The notes beneath the pieces were generated by a model that made no database searches, was not told where the DNA came from, and was given only the letters and a program-made list of their open reading frames with translations. Position numbers and translations under genes: made by a program. Below, piece by piece: positions 44,822 through 54,447 of a stretch of 64,000 nt of DNA. This stretch comes from G965198795 sp965198795 (GTDB taxonomy: Bacteria; Pseudomonadota; Alphaproteobacteria; Rhodospirillales; Casp-alpha2). The stretch covers positions 62,001-126,000 of the forward strand of contig OZ240674.1 of the NCBI GenBank assembly GCA_965198795.1. The letters run 5' to 3'. The number at the start of each line of letters is the position of its first letter. The first letter of the stretch is position 1.

Positions 44822-45520
44822 CTATTGACCGCCTGAAGCGTCACCTTCCGTCGTTTCGATTAAACGTTCCAGGCTTTGGCGCTGAGTGTTTTCGTATGAG
44901 CCGTCCGGCTGGCTGGCCGTTGGCCTGGCTGGCGGCGTCAGCAATTGTTTGACCACATCACCGGCGTCAAGCTCCACTTTGGGCGCTTTCACTTGCGCCC
45001 CGGTGTTGGGAATCAACTCATTCACATTGTCGGGGATGAACGTCTTCATCCAGTCCGCGCCCTTGACAATTAAAGGCATGGACCTGGCCTCGCGCAACCA
45101 TTCTGGTTGATCGGCGCGCGTGGTGAGCAGTTCTAATCCGATAAAGGCCAAACAAACGAGTACGGCGCCGCGTACTATGCCGAACAGGAAGCCCAGCGAG
45201 CGATCCAGAACGTTCAATGAACTTTCTTGAATCTGCTTGCTCAGACCCCGGGTGAGCAGCGAAAGGATGGTGAGGGAGAAAATAAAGATCACGACGCCGG
45301 ACGCCAGGTCTGCGGCTAATTCTATGGGGATCAGGTCCCTTGAATAAGGTTTTAAATAAGGATAGCCGTAGATGGTGGCGAAGATCGCCCCGATCCAGCC
45401 GCCGATCGAAAGAATCTCGTGCGACAGGCCCCGCGCGTAGGCAAAGATTGCTGAAACCAGCAACACCGAGATCACGATCAGGTCGATCACGTTGACAGGG
45501 AGATCCTTCAGAGCTTCCAT
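44822..45520 (-). CDS. cvpA: CvpA family membrane protein
   Basis: 232 aa. It has four predicted membrane helices in the first 140 residues (VIDLIVISVLLVSAIFAYAR, GGWIGAIFATIYGYPYL, LASGVVIFIFSLTILSLL, LFGIVRGAVLVCLAFIGLE), then a soluble tail rich in Pro/Gln. In E. coli CvpA is needed for colicin V production and envelope homeostasis. It lies directly before purF. Confidence 0.93.
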   Translation of the reverse strand: MEALKDLPVNVIDLIVISVLLVSAIFAYARGLSHEILSIGGWIGAIFATIYGYPYLKPYSRDLIPIELAADLASGVVIFIFSLTILSLLTRGLSKQIQESSLNVLDRSLGFLFGIVRGAVLVCLAFIGLELLTTRADQPEWLREARSMPLIVKGADWMKTFIPDNVNELIPNTGAQVKAPKVELDAGDVVKQLLTPPARPTASQPDGSYENTQRQSLERLIETTEGDASGGQ

Positions 45521-45627
45521 GCCCCGATATTACCCCTCGGCGTCCAAATCCATAGAAAGACAGAGGGCCTCCGGCCCCTCCAGACATCCAGCGGTGTAGC
45601 ACCTGCGGACGTTTGGCACAATCAGTC

Positions 45628-47016
45628 TCACCCTCTATCCGTCAGGATCGCCGCCAGGTCGGCCACCCGCTCCACGGTTTGAATGAAAAGCCCGTCCATT
45701 TTCGGCGTTTTCCGCCCTGTTTTGCCGTGCGCCATGGGAACAATGGCCTTGGTGAATCCAAGCTTCGCCGCTTCTTTCAGACGCACGTCCATATGACTGA
45801 CGGGGCGCGCCTCGCCGGACAGGCCGATTTCACCGAACAGCACTGTTCCCGCGGGCAACGCCCGCTCCGTCTCTGACGAGATAAGCGCCGCCGCCACGGC
45901 AAGGTCGGCGGCGGGTTCCGAGATGCGCAAGCCGCCCGCCACGTTCAGGTAGATGTCGTTGGATCCCAAGACCAGGCCGGCGCGCGCCTCCAGGACCGCG
46001 AGCGTCATGGCGAGTCTGGCGGAGTCCCACCCTACGACGGCGCGCCTGGGCGTGCCCAGCGCAGAGGCCGCGACCAACGCTTGAATCTCTACGAGGACCG
46101 GGCGGGAGCCCTCGACGCCGGCGAAGACGGCGGAGCCCGCAACGGCGGTTTCACGCTCGCTCAAGAACAGCTCGGACGGATTGGCGATTTCCTGCAAACC
46201 TTTATCCGTCATCTCGAAAACACCGATTTCGTCCGCTGGGCCGAAGCGGTTTTTCCGGGCGCGCAGGATGCGAAACTGGTGGCCGCGTTCGCCTTCGAAA
46301 TAGAGCACTGTGTCAACCATGTGCTCCATCACGCGGGGACCCGCGATGGCGCCTTCCTTGGTGACATGCCCCACCAAGATCAGCGCGAAGCCGCGTTTTT
46401 TCGCGAGTCGGATCAATTCGTGGGAGCTGGCGCGCACTTGGGCGACGGTGCCGGGGGCGGAGTCCAGGCTGTCCACATACATGGTCTGTATGGAATCGAT
46501 GATGACCAAGTTCGCCGCGCCGGGCTGATCCAGCGTCGTGATGACGTCACGCACATTGGTTGCGGCCGCCAGTTGGACGGGCGCCGCGTCAAGGCCCAGC
46601 CGGGCGGCTCGCATTCGGAGCTGTTCGATGGCTTCCTCGCCCGAGATATAAAACGTCGAATGCGTGGCGGCGATGCGCGCGGCCACTTGCATCAGCAGCG
46701 TTGACTTGCCGATGCCGGGATCACCCCCCACCAACAGCGCCGATCCCTCGACCAATCCGCCGCCGGCGACGCGGTCGAATTCGGCGACGCCCGTTTGCTT
46801 GCGGGGAGGCGGCGCGCTCCCGCCTTTCAGGCCGACGAAATCAATGCGCCGTCCTTTCCTGTTCGACGCCCTTCCAAGGCCCGGCGGCCCGGCGGCGCCG
46901 GGGGCTTGTTCCTCGACCATTGAATTCCAGGCGCCGCAGGCGTCACACTTGCCCGCCCATTTGGCATGAGCGGAGCCGCAGTCCTGGCAAACGAATTGAG
47001 TGTTGGGGCGTGCCAT
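45628..47016 (-). CDS. radA: DNA repair protein RadA
   Basis: 462 aa from ATG 47016 (MARPNTQFVCQDCGS); the long upstream frame is not conserved. The zinc finger has C10, C13, C24 and C27. The RecA-like ATPase has Walker A GGDPGIGKST and the RadA motif KNRFG, followed by a Lon-like C-terminal domain. It drives branch migration of recombination intermediates. It is co-directional with cvpA and purF. Confidence 0.97.
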   Translation of the reverse strand: MARPNTQFVCQDCGSAHAKWAGKCDACGAWNSMVEEQAPGAAGPPGLGRASNRKGRRIDFVGLKGGSAPPPRKQTGVAEFDRVAGGGLVEGSALLVGGDPGIGKSTLLMQVAARIAATHSTFYISGEEAIEQLRMRAARLGLDAAPVQLAAATNVRDVITTLDQPGAANLVIIDSIQTMYVDSLDSAPGTVAQVRASSHELIRLAKKRGFALILVGHVTKEGAIAGPRVMEHMVDTVLYFEGERGHQFRILRARKNRFGPADEIGVFEMTDKGLQEIANPSELFLSERETAVAGSAVFAGVEGSRPVLVEIQALVAASALGTPRRAVVGWDSARLAMTLAVLEARAGLVLGSNDIYLNVAGGLRISEPAADLAVAAALISSETERALPAGTVLFGEIGLSGEARPVSHMDVRLKEAAKLGFTKAIVPMAHGKTGRKTPKMDGLFIQTVERVADLAAILTDRG

Positions 47017-47068
47017 TGGTTCTCGTATCCTTTTGCCGCGCCCCGGCGCAAGATGAGGGAGAAAACTT

Positions 47069-47620
47069 TTGAAAAACAAAAACCTGGACGAACTGACAGA
47101 TTTGGTGAACCAGGCAATGAGGACCATCGAGCCCGACTCGGCGGCGGCGGAACGCCTGTTTCGGGAAGCGGCGGACGGCATGGACAGAGAGCCGGCCGCG
47201 GTTCAACGCGCGCGGGCCCGCAACGGTTTGGTTTTTCGCCAATTGGCCGCGCTGAAGAAATCCCGCGCGGGCGGGACCTTGGACGGCGTTCGGTTCAAAA
47301 GCAGTCTGAAGGACATTGCGAGGGAGTTCGAGGCCGCCGCCGCCCGCCTGATCGCGGATAAAGGCCGCATCGCCGACCAATGGCGGGTCCCATTGGCGGG
47401 CCTGGCGGGAACGGCGGCGCGTCACGCCCGTCATTCCGAACAGGTTCAACCGGAAAGCGCCCCATCCTTCCGGCGCCAGGCGTTACAAAAACCGACCCGC
47501 CGCCGGGCGCGTGTTCGGACGCTTCAAGGGCTTCCGGCGCGCCGCAACCCGGCACGGCCCGAACGCGGGCGGCTTCATGGCCGCGCCGCGCCTGGCCGCC
47601 CGCATCCGTTATTGGATTGA
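47069..47620 (+). CDS. Hypothetical protein, possibly frameshifted
   Basis: 183 aa. The first 110 residues look protein-like, charged and helical (LDELTDLVNQAMRTIEPDSA, then FKSSLKDIAREFEAAAARLI). The last 60 are Arg/Pro-rich and implausible, while the other frame there (VFGRFKGFRRAATRH) reads equally well, so a frameshift is possible. It is divergent from radA, 52 bases apart, and I do not recognise a family. The start has agatgaggga upstream. Confidence 0.45.
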   Translation: MKNKNLDELTDLVNQAMRTIEPDSAAAERLFREAADGMDREPAAVQRARARNGLVFRQLAALKKSRAGGTLDGVRFKSSLKDIAREFEAAAARLIADKGRIADQWRVPLAGLAGTAARHARHSEQVQPESAPSFRRQALQKPTRRRARVRTLQGLPARRNPARPERGRLHGRAAPGRPHPLLD

Positions 47621-47633
47621 ACCAGGTCCAGCC

Positions 47634-48569
47634 CTAATAACGCGCCGCTGGTTCGACCGTGTTGAGCGGCGCTTCCCCCGCCTCGATCCGGCGCATGTTC
47701 CCGACAATCCATTCGGCGGCGGAACGGGGCACGGTCAGGCTCGCCATATGCGGGGTCATGGTGATTTTTGGATGGGACCAGTAAGGGTGGTCTTTTGGCG
47801 GCGGCTCTTCATGGAAGACGTCCAAAGTCGCGGCCTCGACATGGCCGCTGTCCAGCGCCGCGATCATGTCGTCATCGACCACGTGGCCGCCGCGGGCGCA
47901 ATTGATGAGGCACGCGCCCCTGGGCAGCGCGGCCAGCGTTTTCGCGTTGATGACGCCCTCGGTTTCCGGCGTCAGAGGCAACAGGCAGATCAGGATTTCC
48001 GTCCGATTCAAAAACGGCGTCAGGCCGTCCTCGCCGGAAAAGCTCTCGACGCCCGGCAAATCCTTGGGCGTGCGGGACCAGGTGGCGACCTGATAATGCA
48101 TCATGGCGAGTTTCCTGGCCGCGTCGCCGCCCAATTCACCCGAACCCATTACGCCGACCCGGCGCTGTTCCGCGTCGGGCTGCGGCAAATGGAACCATTC
48201 GCCGTCCGTCATGCCGTTCAGGTAGGTCCCGATGCGCCGGTGATAATGGATCGTCCAATACAGCGCGTACTCGCTCATGCCCTGGGTCAAGGTCCGGTCC
48301 TTCAAGCGCACCACGGGCACGTCCCAGGGCAGGTCGGGATCGGAGAACAGATGATCCACGCCGGCGCCCAGCGAGAAGATCGCCTTCAGATTTGGCAGCC
48401 TCGCCATCTCGCCGCGCTTCGGTTTCCAAACGAGCGCATAGTCGATTTCCTCAATATTCCCGATCTCATCCGGCCAGACACGGAACTCCAATTCCGGGCG
48501 GAGCGTTTGCAGCGCCTCTCTCCAAAGGGGGGCCTTGTCCTCGCAGGAAGCGAATAGGAGGGTGGGCAT
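47634..48569 (-). CDS. ghrA: Glyoxylate/hydroxypyruvate reductase A-like dehydrogenase
   Basis: 311 aa, D-2-hydroxyacid dehydrogenase fold. The nucleotide motif is VMGSGELGG; catalytic residues are R in INCARGGHVVD, E in DVFHEEPP and H in TPHMASLT. The WHLPQP-like loop and length match GhrA, which reduces glyoxylate and hydroxypyruvate with NADPH. It is the last gene of the cycM-like, hisN-like, yejABEF set, 70 bases after yejF. Confidence 0.88.
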   Translation of the reverse strand: MPTLLFASCEDKAPLWREALQTLRPELEFRVWPDEIGNIEEIDYALVWKPKRGEMARLPNLKAIFSLGAGVDHLFSDPDLPWDVPVVRLKDRTLTQGMSEYALYWTIHYHRRIGTYLNGMTDGEWFHLPQPDAEQRRVGVMGSGELGGDAARKLAMMHYQVATWSRTPKDLPGVESFSGEDGLTPFLNRTEILICLLPLTPETEGVINAKTLAALPRGACLINCARGGHVVDDDMIAALDSGHVEAATLDVFHEEPPPKDHPYWSHPKITMTPHMASLTVPRSAAEWIVGNMRRIEAGEAPLNTVEPAARY

Positions 48570-48624
48570 TGGAAATTCCTCTCCGTGTCATTCCGGCGCG
48601 GGCGGGATGGCGGCCGCGCCGGAA

Positions 48625-48650
48625 AACTAGGCGTTCAAACTAGGCGTTCA
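48625..48650. repeat. 13-bp perfect tandem duplication at the yejF stop
   Basis: Two copies of aactaggcgttca lie at 48625-48637 and 48638-48650. The proximal copy encodes the last three residues of YejF and includes its stop codon; the second copy repeats it in the 3' gap. Confidence 0.9.
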
Positions 48651-50268
48651 CAACACCACTCTCATCCGCCTTCATCTCGAACGCGGCGGCCATGAGGGCT
48701 TTTGTGTAGGGTTCTTTCGGGCTTTCGATGATCTGGGCCGCGCCGCCTTCCTCAACCACCTTGCCGCGGCGCATGACCATGATCCGGTGCGACATGGCCT
48801 GGACGACCTTCAAGTCGTGGCTGATGAACAGATAGGCGAGGTTATGCCTTTCCTGCAAATCGCGGAGCAGTTCGACGATCTGCGCCTGGACGGACATGTC
48901 CAGCGCCGATGTGGGCTCATCCAGGACAATGAACCTGGGTTTCAAGACGAGCGCGCGGGCGATGGCGACGCGCTGGCGTTGACCGCCGGAGAACTCGTGC
49001 GGATAACGATCCATCATGGCGGGTTCCAATCCCACCTCGGTCAGCGCGCCGGCGGCCAGTTGGCGCCGCGAGTCCCGGTCCCCGCCAATGCCATGCGCCA
49101 CCAGACCTTCTTCGACGATTTGCGCGATGGAGAGACGCGGGCTCAAGGAACCAAACGGGTCCTGGAAGACAATCTGCATCCCGCGCCGCATGAGCCGCAT
49201 CCTGTCGAAGCTTTTGCCTTGAATGGACTCGCCGCCGAACTCTATGCCGCCTTCCGAGCGTTCAAGCCGTATGAGCGCCCGGCCGAGCGTGGATTTTCCC
49301 GACCCGGACTCACCGACGACGCCCAGCGTCTCGCCCTCGCGGACCTTGAGCGTGATCCCATCGACGGCCTTGACATGATCGGCGGCGCGCTTCAAGACGC
49401 CGCGCTTGATGGGGAACCAAACCTTGACGTTATTCCCCCGCATCAGGTCCGCCGCGTCCGCCCGCACCGGTCCCGGCCGCCCTTTCGGCTCGGCCGCCAG
49501 CAAGTGCCGGGTGTAGGCATGAGACGGTTTGCCGAAGACGGCCGACGCGGCCCCCGCCTCGACCACCTCGCCCTGGTTCATGACCGAGACCGTATCCGCC
49601 ATCCCGCGCACGATCCCAAGGTCGTGGGTGATCAGCAGCATGGACATGCCAAGACGTGATCGCAGATCCTTCAGCAGTTTTAGGACCTGGGCCTGCACCG
49701 TGACGTCAAGCGCCGTGGTGGGTTCGTCCGCGATCAACAGGTCCGGTTCGTTCGCCAGCGCCATGGCGATCATCACCCGCTGTTGCTGACCGCCGGAAAA
49801 TTCGTGCGGGAAAGCGTCCAGCCGGTGCGCGGCGGCCTCGGTCATGCCAACCAGATCCAGCAACTCCAGCACCCGGACCCGCGCCTGCCTGGGCGAGAGG
49901 GATTTGTGCAGATAGAGCGCTTCCGAAATCTGCTTTTCGATGTTGTGCAGCGGATTGAGGCTGGTCAGCGGCTCCTGGAAGATCATGGCGATCTGGTTGC
50001 CGCGGATTTCGCGCATGTCCCGATCAGACGCCGAGAGCAGTTCCCGATCCTTGAAGGTGATCCGTCCGCCCGGATGCCAGGCGGCCGGATAAGGCAGCAG
50101 CTTCATGGCGGAAAGGGCGGAGACGGATTTGCCCGATCCGCTTTCCCCCACCAGCGCGTGGGTCCCGCCCTCCTCGATTTGGAACGACACGCCGCGCACG
50201 GCCTTGGTTTCCCGCGCCCCGTGGCCGAAGGAAACGTGCAGATCCTGAACGTCGAGAAGGGTGGACAT
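48640..50268 (-). CDS. yejF: Peptide ABC transporter, fused ATP-binding protein YejF
   Basis: 542 aa with two complete ABC ATPase domains. Domain 1 (residues 1-265) has Walker [12 protein letters not shown] and signature [15 protein letters not shown]; domain 2 (about 280-530) has [11 protein letters not shown] and [15 protein letters not shown]. Each also has a Walker B ([11 protein letters not shown] and [11 protein letters not shown]). It energises the YejABEF importer for oligopeptides (microcin C in E. coli; antimicrobial peptides in others). It lies 12 bases after yejE. Confidence 0.95.
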   Translation of the reverse strand: MSTLLDVQDLHVSFGHGARETKAVRGVSFQIEEGGTHALVGESGSGKSVSALSAMKLLPYPAAWHPGGRITFKDRELLSASDRDMREIRGNQIAMIFQEPLTSLNPLHNIEKQISEALYLHKSLSPRQARVRVLELLDLVGMTEAAAHRLDAFPHEFSGGQQQRVMIAMALANEPDLLIADEPTTALDVTVQAQVLKLLKDLRSRLGMSMLLITHDLGIVRGMADTVSVMNQGEVVEAGAASAVFGKPSHAYTRHLLAAEPKGRPGPVRADAADLMRGNNVKVWFPIKRGVLKRAADHVKAVDGITLKVREGETLGVVGESGSGKSTLGRALIRLERSEGGIEFGGESIQGKSFDRMRLMRRGMQIVFQDPFGSLSPRLSIAQIVEEGLVAHGIGGDRDSRRQLAAGALTEVGLEPAMMDRYPHEFSGGQRQRVAIARALVLKPRFIVLDEPTSALDMSVQAQIVELLRDLQERHNLAYLFISHDLKVVQAMSHRIMVMRRGKVVEEGGAAQIIESPKEPYTKALMAAAFEMKADESGVVNA

Positions 50269-50280
50269 TGGTGACGGGCC

Positions 50281-51384
50281 TTATCGGAACGTCTTTCTGG
50301 GATCGAACGCGTCGCGGACCGCCTCGCCGACGAAGACCAGCAGTGAAAGCATGACGGCGAGGACGAAGAAACCGGTCAGCGACAGCCACGGCGCCTGCAG
50401 GTTGTTTTTGCCCTGGTTCAGCAATTCTCCAAGCGACGGCGAGCCCGCGGGCAGGCCGAAGCCCAGGAAATCCAACGACGTCAGCGTGGTGATGGAGCCG
50501 GACAGGATGAACGGCATGAACGTCAGCGTCGCCACCATGGCGTTGGGCAGGACGTGCTTGAACATGATCACCCGGTCGGTCACGCCCAGCGCCCGGGCGG
50601 CGCGCACGTAATCGAAGTTCCGGGCCCGCAGGAATTCCGCGCGCACGACGCCGACCAGACCCGTCCAGCTAAACAGCAGCATCAAACCCAGGAGCCACCA
50701 GAAATTCGGCGTCACCACGCTCGCCAAAATGATCAGCAGGAAGAGTGTGGGAAGGCCTGTCCAGATTTCGATAAAGCGCTGGCCGAACAGATCGATATTG
50801 CCGCCGTGGTAACCCTGCGCGGCGCCGGCCGCAATCCCGACGGCGGATGAGATGATCGTGAGCGTCAGGCCGAACAGAACGGATATCCGGAAGCCGTAGA
50901 TCACGCGCGCCAGGACGTCACGGCTCTGGTCGTCCGTTCCCAGCCAGTGCCTGGCCGACGGCGGCGAGGGGGCGGGCGTCTCCAAATCCTTGATCACCGT
51001 GTCATGGCTGTAGGGAATGATCGGCCAAAGCATCCAGCCTTTCGCGTTGATCAGTTCGCGGACGAACTCGTCCGTATAGTCGGCCTCGGTCTCGAATTCG
51101 CCGCCGAACGTGGTTTCCGCATAGACCTTGAAAACGGGCGTGAAATAACCGCCGTCATAGGACACGAGAACCGGTTTGTCGTTGGCGATCAATTCGGCGA
51201 ACAACGAGAGGAAAAAGAGTCCGAGGAAAATCCAGAGCGAGAAAAAGCCCCGCCTGTTCCGGCGGAAATTACCCAGACGGCGCTGGGTGATCGGCGTGAC
51301 GCGGACGCCGAGGAAGCGGGTGTCCGCCGGCGGCGGCGCAAGGGCGGCGTCCGTATTCATGGGGGGCGCTGTGGTGTCGGGCAT
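50281..51384 (-). CDS. yejE: Peptide ABC transporter permease YejE
   Basis: 367 aa with an N-terminal extension, TM1 near residue 45 and the DppC/OppC-type permease domain in the second half. The EAA motif lies around VRAARALGVTDRVIMFKHVL. The long loop after TM1 (YDGGYFTPVFKVYAETTFGG) is a YejE hallmark. It lies 9 bases after yejB. Confidence 0.95.
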   Translation of the reverse strand: MPDTTAPPMNTDAALAPPPADTRFLGVRVTPITQRRLGNFRRNRRGFFSLWIFLGLFFLSLFAELIANDKPVLVSYDGGYFTPVFKVYAETTFGGEFETEADYTDEFVRELINAKGWMLWPIIPYSHDTVIKDLETPAPSPPSARHWLGTDDQSRDVLARVIYGFRISVLFGLTLTIISSAVGIAAGAAQGYHGGNIDLFGQRFIEIWTGLPTLFLLIILASVVTPNFWWLLGLMLLFSWTGLVGVVRAEFLRARNFDYVRAARALGVTDRVIMFKHVLPNAMVATLTFMPFILSGSITTLTSLDFLGFGLPAGSPSLGELLNQGKNNLQAPWLSLTGFFVLAVMLSLLVFVGEAVRDAFDPRKTFR

Positions 51385-51393
51385 GGCGGACCT

Positions 51394-52506
51394 TCAAGCC
51401 TCCCGGCTTTCGAAATCGATCCTGGGATCGACCACGTGATACATCAAGTCCCCGATCAATTGCAGAATCAGCCCCATCAGCGTGAACACGTAAAGCGTCG
51501 CGAACATCACCGGGTAATCCCGCTTCAGGGCCGCTTCGAACCCCAGAAGCCCCAGACCGTCGAGTGAGAAGATGATCTCGATCAGAACGGAGCCGGTGAA
51601 CAAAACGCCGACAAAGGCCGCCGGGAAGCCCGCGATGATGATCAACATGCCGTTCCGGAACACATGGCCGTAAAGAACGGCTTTCTCGCTCAAACCCTTC
51701 GCGCGCGCGGTGACGACATACTGCTTGTTGATCTCTTCCAGGAACGAGTTCTTGGTCAGCATGGTCAGACCCGCGAATCCGCCGATCACCATGGCGCCGA
51801 TGGGAAGGGCCAGGTGCCAGAAGTAATCCTTGACCTGCTCCCAGGCGCTTAAATCCTGGAACCCCGGCGACACTAATCCGCGCAGCGGAAAAATGTCGTA
51901 GAACCGCCCGCCCGCGAACAGCACGATCAGCAGCAGCGCGAAGATGAAGCCTGGAATGGCGTTCCCGACGATCACCAGACCGGACGAATAGACGTCAAAG
52001 CGCGACCCGTCGCGCACCGCCTTGGCGACCCCCAGCGGGATCGAAATCAGATAAACGATCAACGTCGTCCACAGGCCCAGCGAGATGGAGACGGGCATCT
52101 TTTCCAACACCAGATCGACGACGCTTTCGTCGCGGAAGTAACTGTCGCCGAAATCAAAGGTCAGATAATTGCCCAGCATTTGGACGAACCGCTCATGCGC
52201 CGGTTTATCCAGCCCGAAGTCCCGCTCGATCCGTTGGATGATTTCGGGCGGCAGGCCCTGGGCGCCCCGGTATTTGCCCGTATCGCCGCCGCCGGTTTTC
52301 CCGCCCCCCTGGCCGCCGGCGCCGGTTTCCGAGCCTTGCTCGCCGGAGACGCGCGCGGTCACCGACACGCCGTCGCCGGTGAGTTGCTGGATCAATTGCT
52401 CCACGGGGCCGCCGGGCACGACCTGAACGATGGCGAAGTTGATCAGAACGATGCCGAACAGCGTGGGCGCGATCAAGGCCAGGCGGCGGACGATATAGGC
52501 GAACAT
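51394..52506 (-). CDS. yejB: Peptide ABC transporter permease YejB
   Basis: 370 aa, OppB/DppB-type. Permease core with LTMLTKNSFLEEINKQYVVT, then ARAKGLSEKAVL as the EAA loop. The first periplasmic region has a Gly-rich insert near residues 50-80 (GAGGQGGGKTGGGDTGKYRG), common in alphaproteobacterial YejB. It lies 35 bases after yejA. Confidence 0.95.
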   Translation of the reverse strand: MFAYIVRRLALIAPTLFGIVLINFAIVQVVPGGPVEQLIQQLTGDGVSVTARVSGEQGSETGAGGQGGGKTGGGDTGKYRGAQGLPPEIIQRIERDFGLDKPAHERFVQMLGNYLTFDFGDSYFRDESVVDLVLEKMPVSISLGLWTTLIVYLISIPLGVAKAVRDGSRFDVYSSGLVIVGNAIPGFIFALLLIVLFAGGRFYDIFPLRGLVSPGFQDLSAWEQVKDYFWHLALPIGAMVIGGFAGLTMLTKNSFLEEINKQYVVTARAKGLSEKAVLYGHVFRNGMLIIIAGFPAAFVGVLFTGSVLIEIIFSLDGLGLLGFEAALKRDYPVMFATLYVFTLMGLILQLIGDLMYHVVDPRIDFESREA

Positions 52507-52541
52507 GAAGGAACTTTAGGACTTTCCGGGCGGGAGCCCCA

Positions 52542-54377
52542 TTACTTTTTATTCACCTTCTTGCGCTCGTCCAGGGTGGCTTCCCTGTCCGGCTCGATCC
52601 ACCAGGCGGCGAACTGGTTGCCCTGTTGGGGCGTGACGGCCGGGCGGCCGAACTTGTCCCAATAGGCGATCCGGTCATAGCCCGCGTGGAAGTGGGGGAT
52701 GACGTAATGCCCCCATTGCAGCGCCCGGTCCAGGGCGCGGGAGGCGACGACCAGGCTTTTCCGGTCGGGCGCGGCGATCAAGCTCTCGACCAGCGCGTCG
52801 ACGCCCGGATTGTCGATGCCGGCCAGATTGCGGCTGCCCTCGCGCTTTTTGGCGTCCGACGTCCAGAAATCGCGCTGTTCGTTGCCGGGCGAGGTGGACT
52901 GGGGCCAGCCGCCGACCACCATGTCGTAATCGAAGGTGCGAACGCGCTGACGGTATTGAGCGGGGTCGATCGTGCGAACGGTGACATCGACGCCGAGCAC
53001 CTTCAGGTTCTCCTTGAACGGCAGGACCACCCGCTCGAACAGGGGGCTGACCAGCAGCACCTCGAAATCCAGGCTCTCGCCGGTCTTCGCGTTCACCCGC
53101 TTGCCGTCCTTGATCACCCAGCCGGCGTCGCGAAGCAGCTTCGACGCCTTGCGCAGGTTTTTGCGGATCTTGCCCGATTCGTCACCCGTGGGCGGTTGAT
53201 ATTCCGCCGTGAAGACTTCCGGCGGCAGGTGCGCCTTGACGGGATTCAACAGCTTCAACTCCTCGTCGCCGGGCAGGCCCGCCGCGGCCATTTCCGAGTT
53301 CTCGAAGAAGCTGCGCGAGCGCTTGTATTGCCCATAAAACAGGGCCTTGTTCGACCATTCGAAATTGAACGCATACGCCAGCGCCTCGCGAACGGCGGGG
53401 GCCTGAAACTTCGCGCGGCGCAGGTTATAGACGAAGCCCTGCATGCCCGACGGGCGGTTGTGCCGGATTTCCTCTTTTTTCAGCACACCGGCCTTGAACG
53501 CCGGCGTGTCATAGGCCGTCGCCCACGCTTTCGACGAATTCTCCGCGCGGTAGTCGTAGCGGCCCGCGATGAAGGCCTCAATGGCGACGTTGCCGTCCCG
53601 GTAATAGTCGTACTGAATGACGTCGAAGTTATAGACGCCCTTGGAGACGGGGATGTCCGCGCCCCAGTAGTCCGGCACGCGCTCGTAAATTATGGTGCGG
53701 CCCGGCTCGAACGATTTGATCTTGTAGGGGCCTGAACCCAGCGGCGGTTCCAGCGTCGTCTTAGAGAAGTCCCGCGTTTCCCAATAATGCTTGGGCAAAA
53801 TCTGCATTTGTCCGACGATCAGCGGCAATTCGCGGTTCCTGCTTTCCGTGTTGAACGAGAACCTCACCGTGCGCGCGCCGGTCTTTTCCACCTTTTTGAC
53901 GTCCCTGTAATAGAACACCCAGAACGGCTGGCCCTTTTCGATCAGGGTATTGAACGTCCAAACCACGTCATCCGGCGTGACGGGTTCGCCGTCGTGCCAG
54001 CGGGCCTCTTCGCGAAGCGTGTATTCCACCCAGCTCCGGTCTTCGGGCACTATAAGACTCTCCGCCAGACGGCCGTACTGGCTGAACGCCTCGTCCGAAG
54101 AGGCCGACATCAGGCTGTCGTAGATGAAACCCAGACCGGACGCGGGATTGCCCTTGGTGATATAGGGGTTGAAGCTGTCGAAGGACCCCAACGCCGCGAG
54201 CGTGACCTTGCCGCCCTTGGGCGCGTCCGGGCGGACGTAATCGAAATGCTCGAAGTCCGGGCCGTATTTGACGTCTCCGTGCATGGCGAACCCGTGCGCG
54301 GGCTTGGGCTCTGCGGCCTCCGTCAAGCCGATCGGGGCGAACGCAAGCATCCCGGAAAGCAGGGCGCGCATCATCAT
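52542..54377 (-). CDS. yejA: Extracellular solute-binding protein YejA
   Basis: 611 aa from the first of three consecutive ATG codons (54377/54374/54371). A signal peptide is followed by AEPKPAHGFAMHGDVKYGPD, the YejA start. It is a family 5 solute-binding protein with APKGGKVTLAALGSFDSFNP. It binds peptides in the periplasm for YejBEF. Upstream, the frame runs another 106 codons through the hisN-like gene and is spurious. Confidence 0.94.
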   Translation of the reverse strand: MMMRALLSGMLAFAPIGLTEAAEPKPAHGFAMHGDVKYGPDFEHFDYVRPDAPKGGKVTLAALGSFDSFNPYITKGNPASGLGFIYDSLMSASSDEAFSQYGRLAESLIVPEDRSWVEYTLREEARWHDGEPVTPDDVVWTFNTLIEKGQPFWVFYYRDVKKVEKTGARTVRFSFNTESRNRELPLIVGQMQILPKHYWETRDFSKTTLEPPLGSGPYKIKSFEPGRTIIYERVPDYWGADIPVSKGVYNFDVIQYDYYRDGNVAIEAFIAGRYDYRAENSSKAWATAYDTPAFKAGVLKKEEIRHNRPSGMQGFVYNLRRAKFQAPAVREALAYAFNFEWSNKALFYGQYKRSRSFFENSEMAAAGLPGDEELKLLNPVKAHLPPEVFTAEYQPPTGDESGKIRKNLRKASKLLRDAGWVIKDGKRVNAKTGESLDFEVLLVSPLFERVVLPFKENLKVLGVDVTVRTIDPAQYRQRVRTFDYDMVVGGWPQSTSPGNEQRDFWTSDAKKREGSRNLAGIDNPGVDALVESLIAAPDRKSLVVASRALDRALQWGHYVIPHFHAGYDRIAYWDKFGRPAVTPQQGNQFAAWWIEPDREATLDERKKVNKK

Positions 54378-54447
54378 CGGTGGAACTCCCAAGGTTATGT
54401 TCTGTTCCTTGAGATTTGGCTCGAAGACGGCCCGGATCAACCGGGGA

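Noticed and set aside
47511..48557. Plus-strand frame of 348 codons
   Set aside because: Mostly antisense to ghrA; only its first 40 codons could belong to the hypothetical gene at 47069.
52626..53735. Plus-strand frame of 369 codons
   Set aside because: Antisense to yejA, which has full family similarity.
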